Below, one piece after another: positions 58,759 to 64,000 of a DNA stretch of 64,000 nt; within the stretch, counting starts at the first letter, position 1, and each line of letters begins with the position of its first letter. Both the position numbers and the translations under genes were made by a program. Origin of the DNA: Methyloversatilis universalis (lineage in GTDB: Bacteria > Pseudomonadota > Gammaproteobacteria > Methylococcales > Methylococcaceae); assembly GCA_020723665.1 (NCBI GenBank), contig DYIL01000017.1, positions 1-64,000 of the forward strand. Direction: 5' to 3'. The notes beneath the pieces were generated by a model that was not told the DNA's origin, ran no database searches, and worked only from the letters and a program-made list of their open reading frames with translations.

Positions 58759-58930
58759 GCTTGATGAACGCCATGGGATGCTCCGATCCGGTGTAAAACG
58801 GGCCTGCCTCCGTTTCCTCACGAAAGTGGATGGAGCGGTTCCCTGATCGCGTCCAATGCCATTTGCGGTGGACTTTCACACTTCGACAATCGGCCATTCA
58901 CGGTGGCACGAACGACATGAACCCCAAAAA

Positions 58931-59005
58931 GCAGTTGGCCCGTTCGAAAATCCCGTTCGCCCTGATGTATGGAAGCGCGAACGGGATTCTGCACGGGCCA
59001 ACTGC
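58931..59005. repeat. 75-nt long inverted repeat
   Basis: GCAGTTGGCCCGT/ACGGGCCAACTGC (13 bp) enclosing AATCCCGTTCGC/GCGAACGGGATT (12 bp). Confidence 0.85.
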
Positions 59006-59018
59006 CGTTTTAAAAAAC

Positions 59019-59090
59019 GTAGGCTGGGATGACGAAGGAATCCCAGCAACCGGCTGCAACTGCTGGGTTTCGTCCCTCAACCCAGCCTAT
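59019..59090 (+). repeat. 72-bp palindromic repeat family B, copy 2
   Basis: GTAGGCTGGGATGACGAAGGAATCCCAGCAACCGGCTGCAACTGCTGGGTTTCGTCCCTCAACCCAGCCTAT; matches 20947-21018. Confidence 0.85.
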
Positions 59091-59136
59091 GTTTTCGGCG
59101 TTCACGCCACCCGTCTATGGGAAGCTTGGCTGCCGA

Positions 59137-59919
59137 TCAGCCCGATTTTTCGGCGACCAGCATGTAGTTGACGCTCATATCCTGGCTCAGCCGGAATTGC
59201 CGGGTGAAAGGATTGACCTTGACGCCGGTGCGGTCGAAAACACGCATGCCGCTTTCTAGAAGCAGGTCTTCCAATTCCTCCGGCGTCGGGAACTTGCGCC
59301 AATGGTGGGTTCCTTTGGGAAGCCAGCGCAGCAGGTATTCGGCGCCCACGATCGCAGCGAGGAAAGAGATAACGGTGCGGTTAATCGTACCGATCACGGT
59401 GAGACCTCCGGGCCGCACCAATCGGCCGCAGGCGCTCATGAAGAGCGGCAAATCCGCCACATGCTCAACGACTTCGAGATTCAGGACGGCATCGTACGAC
59501 TCGCCCCGCTCGGCCAAGTCTTCCGCGGTCGCGCAGATGTAGCGGATCGTGAGGCCGCTCGCTTCGGCGTGCTGGCGTGCGATGCGGATATTCTTCTCCA
59601 CCATGTCGACGCCTTGCACTTCGGCGCCGAGCCGCGCCATCGGCTCGCTCACCAAGCCTCCGCCGCAGCCGATATCTAAGAGGCGCACCCCCTGGAGAGG
59701 CATGTCCTGATTCGGGCTGCAGCCGAAGTGAGCGATCAAATGGTCGGAAATGTAACCAGTCCGCAGCCTGTTCAGGCGGTGCAAGGGCCAGAATGGGCCG
59801 TCCGGGTCCCACCAGGTATGGGCCAGCCGGTCGAAATACGCCGCCTCGGCGGGATCGATGGTGCTTTTCGTACTCAAGGCTCGGTTTTCGGGAAGACGGA
59901 ATAGCGAGGCACAGGCCAT
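59137..59919 (-). CDS. ubiG: ubiquinone 3-O-methyltransferase UbiG
   Basis: LLDIGCGGGLVSEPMARLGAEVQGVDMVEKNIRIARQHA...VLNLEVVEHVADLPLFM. Confidence 0.94.
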   Translation of the reverse strand: MACASLFRLPENRALSTKSTIDPAEAAYFDRLAHTWWDPDGPFWPLHRLNRLRTGYISDHLIAHFGCSPNQDMPLQGVRLLDIGCGGGLVSEPMARLGAEVQGVDMVEKNIRIARQHAEASGLTIRYICATAEDLAERGESYDAVLNLEVVEHVADLPLFMSACGRLVRPGGLTVIGTINRTVISFLAAIVGAEYLLRWLPKGTHHWRKFPTPEELEDLLLESGMRVFDRTGVKVNPFTRQFRLSQDMSVNYMLVAEKSG

Positions 59920-59983
59920 CGTCTTAGCGTGCCGCGAGGAATCGGGATAAAATCGTTTCTTTATTTGAAAAACCGGATATTCG

Positions 59984-60472
59984 ATGGTTCACGTCGGCAT
60001 CGTCATGGGCAGCAACAGCGACTGGGAGATCATGCAGCATGCCGCCCGCCTGTTGAAAGAATTCAATGTCCCGTTCGAAACAAAGGTGGTCTCCGCTCAC
60101 CGCACACCGGATCTCTTGTTTCAATATGCCGAAACCGCAGCCGACCGCGGCCTCAAATGCATCATCGCCGGCGCCGGCGGCGCGGCGCATCTGCCCGGCA
60201 TGACGGCGGCGAAAACTCATTTGCCCGTGCTGGGCGTTCCGGTACCCACGAAATACCTGAAAGGCCAAGATTCCCTGTACTCCATCGTACAGATGCCCAA
60301 AGGCGTGCCGGTCGCGACCTTCGCCATCGGCGAAGCGGGCGCGGTCAATGCCGGCTTGTTTGCGGTCGCGCTGCTCGCCGTTCACGATTCGGACTTGGCC
60401 GCCAAACTTCAGGCGTATCGTCTCCGGCAAACGGAAACCGTGCTGGCGTTGACGCTGCCGGAAATCGAGTGA
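59984..60472 (+). CDS. purE: N5-carboxyaminoimidazole ribonucleotide mutase PurE
   Basis: [24 protein letters not shown]...[16 protein letters not shown]...[16 protein letters not shown]. Confidence 0.97.
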   Translation: MVHVGIVMGSNSDWEIMQHAARLLKEFNVPFETKVVSAHRTPDLLFQYAETAADRGLKCIIAGAGGAAHLPGMTAAKTHLPVLGVPVPTKYLKGQDSLYSIVQMPKGVPVATFAIGEAGAVNAGLFAVALLAVHDSDLAAKLQAYRLRQTETVLALTLPEIE

Positions 60473-60584
60473 GACCGTCTTAGAGCCGTTGGTTTTCAGA
60501 AACAAGGCATCCCGACCCAGCTAGAATAAAAAACGGTTGCCGGATATCGCCCGTCCCTGTAATTCCACATCAACCCTAAAGACA

Positions 60585-61715
60585 ATGAAACACATTCTAC
60601 CGAATGCCATGCTCGGCATCCTGGGGGGTGGCCAATTGGGCCGCATGTTCACCATGGCGGCACGGGCCATGGGCTATCGCGTTACCGTCTTGGATCCAGA
60701 CCCCGACAGCCCGGCCGGGGGATTGGCCGACGTGCACATCCGGGCGGCTTACGACGACCGGGCGGCTCTCGACCGGCTGGCGGACACCTGCGCTGCGGTC
60801 ACCACGGAATTCGAGAACGTTCCGGCCGAAAGCCTCAGCTACCTGGCCCAGCGGATAAGGATAAGCCCCTCGGCCGCATGCGTCTCGATCGCTCAGGACC
60901 GAATCGCGGAGAAGCGTTACATTTCCGGCGCAGGACTTCAGGTGGCTCCGTTCCTTGCGATCGAGAGCGGTGCCGACCTGGATCAGGATCTCGACGGCCA
61001 TTTGCCCGGAATTCTGAAATTGGCGCGGCTGGGCTACGACGGCAAGGGCCAGGTCCGGGTCAAAACGCCGGAAGAAGCGCGAGCCGCCTTCGCCGAACTG
61101 GGCGGAAAGGCTTGCGTACTGGAGCGGCAGCTGAATCTTAGGACCGAGATTTCGGTCATCATCGCCCGCTCTTCGCCTAGCGAAGTCGTATGTTTCCCGG
61201 TGGTGGAAAACCAGCATGAATCAGGGATTCTCGATATCAGCATCGTGCCGGCCAGGGTAGCGCCGGCCGTCGCGGCGCGCGCCCAGGACATGGCGCTTAA
61301 GTTAGCTCAAGCCATGGACTACATTGGCGTCTTGGCGGTGGAATTCTTCGTGCTCGAAAGCGACGATCTGGTCATCAACGAAATCGCCCCGCGCCCCCAC
61401 AACAGCGGCCACTATACGCTGGACGCCTGCGCGACCAGCCAGTTCGAGCAGCAGGTGCGAGCGCTGTGCGGATTGCCGCCCGCCGATACCCGCTTGCTGA
61501 GTCCGGTGGTAATGGTCAATCTCTTGGGCGATATCTGGCGCGACGACGAACCGGCTTGGGACAAGCTCTTGAGCCAGCCCAACGTCAAGCTCCATCTCTA
61601 CGGCAAAAAGACCGCCCGCATCGGCCGCAAGATGGGACATTTCAACGTGCTGGCGGAAGATGTGGAAAGCGCGCTGTCGCAAGCGCTGGAATTGAAACAG
61701 ATGCTTCACGCTTGA
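60585..61715 (+). CDS. purK: 5-(carboxyamino)imidazole ribonucleotide synthase PurK
   Basis: MLGILGGGQLGRMFTMAARAMGYRVTVLDPDPDSPAG; downstream of purE. Confidence 0.97.
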   Translation: MKHILPNAMLGILGGGQLGRMFTMAARAMGYRVTVLDPDPDSPAGGLADVHIRAAYDDRAALDRLADTCAAVTTEFENVPAESLSYLAQRIRISPSAACVSIAQDRIAEKRYISGAGLQVAPFLAIESGADLDQDLDGHLPGILKLARLGYDGKGQVRVKTPEEARAAFAELGGKACVLERQLNLRTEISVIIARSSPSEVVCFPVVENQHESGILDISIVPARVAPAVAARAQDMALKLAQAMDYIGVLAVEFFVLESDDLVINEIAPRPHNSGHYTLDACATSQFEQQVRALCGLPPADTRLLSPVVMVNLLGDIWRDDEPAWDKLLSQPNVKLHLYGKKTARIGRKMGHFNVLAEDVESALSQALELKQMLHA

Positions 61716-61750
61716 CCGAAGAAGCGGCGTCCTAGGCAAACCGACGGATC

Positions 61751-63907
61751 ATGCCGAAAGACCCCCTTCAGGTCTTGCGCAGCGTTTTCGGCTACGAGCG
61801 GTTTCGCGGCCAGCAGCGCGCCGTCATCGATCATCTGACGGCCGGAGGCGATGCGTTGGTGTTGATGCCCACCGGCGGCGGCAAGTCCCTTTGCTATCAG
61901 ATTCCGGCCCTGGTCCGTCCCGGCACGGGTATCGTCGTCTCGCCCCTGATCGCCCTGATGCAGGATCAGGTCGAGACCCTGCTGCAACTGGGCGTTCGAG
62001 CCGCCTTTCTGAATTCCACCCTGGCCTACGACACACAGCGCCAGGTCGAACAGGAACTTCTGGACGGGCAACTGGACCTGCTCTACGTCGCGCCGGAACG
62101 TCTTTTGACCGAACGCATGCAGGCGCTCATCGGGCGAGCCGAGGTCAGCCTTTTCGCCATAGACGAAGCGCACTGCGTATCGCAATGGGGACACGATTTT
62201 CGGGAAGATTATTGGCAGCTTTCCATGCTGCACGAGCGTTTTCCCGACATTCCCCGGATCGCCTTGACCGCAACCGCCGACGAGAGGACCCGGCACGAAA
62301 TCATCGAGCGCCTCGGGTTGCAGAATGCGAAGGTCTTCTGCAGCGGCTTCGACCGGCCCAACATCCGCTACCGGATATCGCCCAAACAGGACGCGAGACG
62401 GCAGTTGGTTCAGTTTCTCCGAAACGAACACCCCGAAGACGCCGGCATCGTTTATTGCCTGTCGCGAAAAAAGGTGGAATCGGTCGCGGACTGGCTCTGC
62501 TCGCAAGGGTTTTCCGCCCTGCCCTACCATGCCGGATTGTCCGCCGAGGAGCGCCAACGAAACCAGCGCCGGTTCCTGATGGAGGAAGGCCTTATCGTCG
62601 TCGCGACCATTGCCTTCGGCATGGGCATCGACAAACCCAACGTCCGTTTCGTCGCCCACCTCGACCTGCCCAAGAGCGTGGAAGCTTATTATCAGGAGAC
62701 CGGACGGGCGGGCCGCGACGGCTTGTCTGCCGATGCCTGGATGGTTTACGGCCTGCAGGATGTCATTACCCTGCGGCAGATCGTGGAAGCCTCCGAAGCC
62801 GATGAATTGCACAAAAAGGTCGAGCGCCACAAACTGGATTCGATGCTCGGCTTCTGCGAACTGACCACCTGCCGCAGACAGGCCTTGCTCCGCTACTTCG
62901 GCGAAATCTCCGAAAAGCCCTGCGGCAACTGCGACAATTGCCTCAACCCGCCGGACACCTGGGACGGTACCGACGCCGCCCGCAAGGCGCTGTCCTGCGT
63001 TTACCGCACCGGCCAGCGCTTCGGCGCTCACCATGTGATCGACGTGCTGCGCGGCAAGTCCAACGAGAAAATACAGCGCCTGGGACACGACAGGCTCAGC
63101 ACCTTCGGCATCGGTCAAGACATGGACGAGAAGCAGTGGCTCTCGGTATTCCGCCAGATCATCGCCCAAGGCTATTTGACGGTCGATTGGGAGGCTCACA
63201 GCGCACTACGCCTGACCGAAGCCTGTCGGCCGGTGCTGCGCGGCGAGGTCGCCATCCGTCTCAGGCGGGACAGTTACACGGAAGTTTCCACCGGCCGCCG
63301 CCAGACCGTCGCGCGCTTTACCAACCCGGACGACGAGCGCCTCTGGCAGGCCTTGCGCGCCTTGCGTCGCACGCTCGCCGAACAGCAGGACGTACCCGCG
63401 TATGTCATCTTTCAAGACGCCGTCCTGATGGAAATGGTCCAATCGAGACCGACCAACCGAACCGAACTGAGCCGTCTGCCGGGGATAGGCGAGCGCAAGC
63501 TCGAGCTTTACGGCGACGATTTTCTGGCGGCCATTCTGGAACACGGGAACAGCGACGTTTCGGCCTCGACCGCCAGTACGACGGCGGACGAAAGCCTGGC
63601 GTTGTTCCGGCTCGGCATGAACGCCGAACAGATCGCTTATCAGCGCGGACTGACGATTTCCACCGTTTACGGCCATCTGGCCAAGGCGATCGGAGCCGGA
63701 GCCGCGGAACTCGGCGAAGTGGCGGGCCTCAGCGATTCGGAGATAGCAGAAATCAAAGCGGTTTGGCGGACCCTGCCGGAAGACCAGCGGCGCGCGCTCA
63801 AGCCGCTGTACCAGGCATTGGGCGGCAAATACAGTTACGAAGTGCTTCGTTGCGTGCGTGCATATTACGACAAGCGGCGTAACTCGCCCGACTTCAAAGT
63901 AGAGTGA
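61751..63907 (+). CDS. recQ: ATP-dependent DNA helicase RecQ
   Basis: [51 protein letters not shown], zinc-binding C..C..C motif (CGNCDNC), HRDC region. Confidence 0.97.
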   Translation: MPKDPLQVLRSVFGYERFRGQQRAVIDHLTAGGDALVLMPTGGGKSLCYQIPALVRPGTGIVVSPLIALMQDQVETLLQLGVRAAFLNSTLAYDTQRQVEQELLDGQLDLLYVAPERLLTERMQALIGRAEVSLFAIDEAHCVSQWGHDFREDYWQLSMLHERFPDIPRIALTATADERTRHEIIERLGLQNAKVFCSGFDRPNIRYRISPKQDARRQLVQFLRNEHPEDAGIVYCLSRKKVESVADWLCSQGFSALPYHAGLSAEERQRNQRRFLMEEGLIVVATIAFGMGIDKPNVRFVAHLDLPKSVEAYYQETGRAGRDGLSADAWMVYGLQDVITLRQIVEASEADELHKKVERHKLDSMLGFCELTTCRRQALLRYFGEISEKPCGNCDNCLNPPDTWDGTDAARKALSCVYRTGQRFGAHHVIDVLRGKSNEKIQRLGHDRLSTFGIGQDMDEKQWLSVFRQIIAQGYLTVDWEAHSALRLTEACRPVLRGEVAIRLRRDSYTEVSTGRRQTVARFTNPDDERLWQALRALRRTLAEQQDVPAYVIFQDAVLMEMVQSRPTNRTELSRLPGIGERKLELYGDDFLAAILEHGNSDVSASTASTTADESLALFRLGMNAEQIAYQRGLTISTVYGHLAKAIGAGAAELGEVAGLSDSEIAEIKAVWRTLPEDQRRALKPLYQALGGKYSYEVLRCVRAYYDKRRNSPDFKVE

Positions 63908-64000
63908 GCACCCTTCGGTGGGTACGGGTGCGCGTCTGAACCCGCTGGCGCACATCCGCTCTTTCGAGACGCACCTACCCCACCCTCCCACGGCCCCTTC

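Noticed and set aside
58830-59171. 113-aa ORF MERFPDRVQCHLRW...
   Set aside because: It is formed by the 75-nt inverted repeat and repeat family B; no independent coding evidence.
61706-63199. 497-aa minus-strand ORF antisense to recQ
   Set aside because: Complement of a well-supported RecQ reading frame; no recognisable domain.

Overview
The window is about 64 kb of gammaproteobacterial chromosome. Methylococcales is my guess from overall feel, not a proven assignment. Most of it is a conserved chromosomal backbone: typA, trkA-ntrX-ntrY-rsmB-fmt-def, LysM-dprA-smg-topA-tsaC, ispB, tRNA-Pro(CGG), mltB, sodB, greB, motAB-like genes, truC, ubiG, purEK and recQ. Between these lie accessory islands: an oxyanion/molybdate locus (OprP-like porin, two modA, a TOBE protein, modB, modC, modE), an arsenic locus (arsR, arsC, ArsI/CadI-like, a frameshifted second arsC, ACR3), and decayed molybdoenzyme genes (IorB and XdhC fragments, a moeA-like pseudogene). 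The intergenic space holds several families of palindromic or MITE-like repeats. One MITE has a natural empty site elsewhere in this same window. There is also a dense array of about ten perfect stem-loops at about 2.99-3.35 kb. I see no CRISPR array, prophage, complete transposase gene, biosynthetic cluster or recognisable defense island. The best candidates for something new are (i) a porin with two candidate ModE-like operators upstream of a two-binding-protein mod locus, (ii) the TTA-targeting readable MITE family and its association with gene truncation, and (iii) the structured repeat families. All family names come from reading the translated proteins. No database searches were run.
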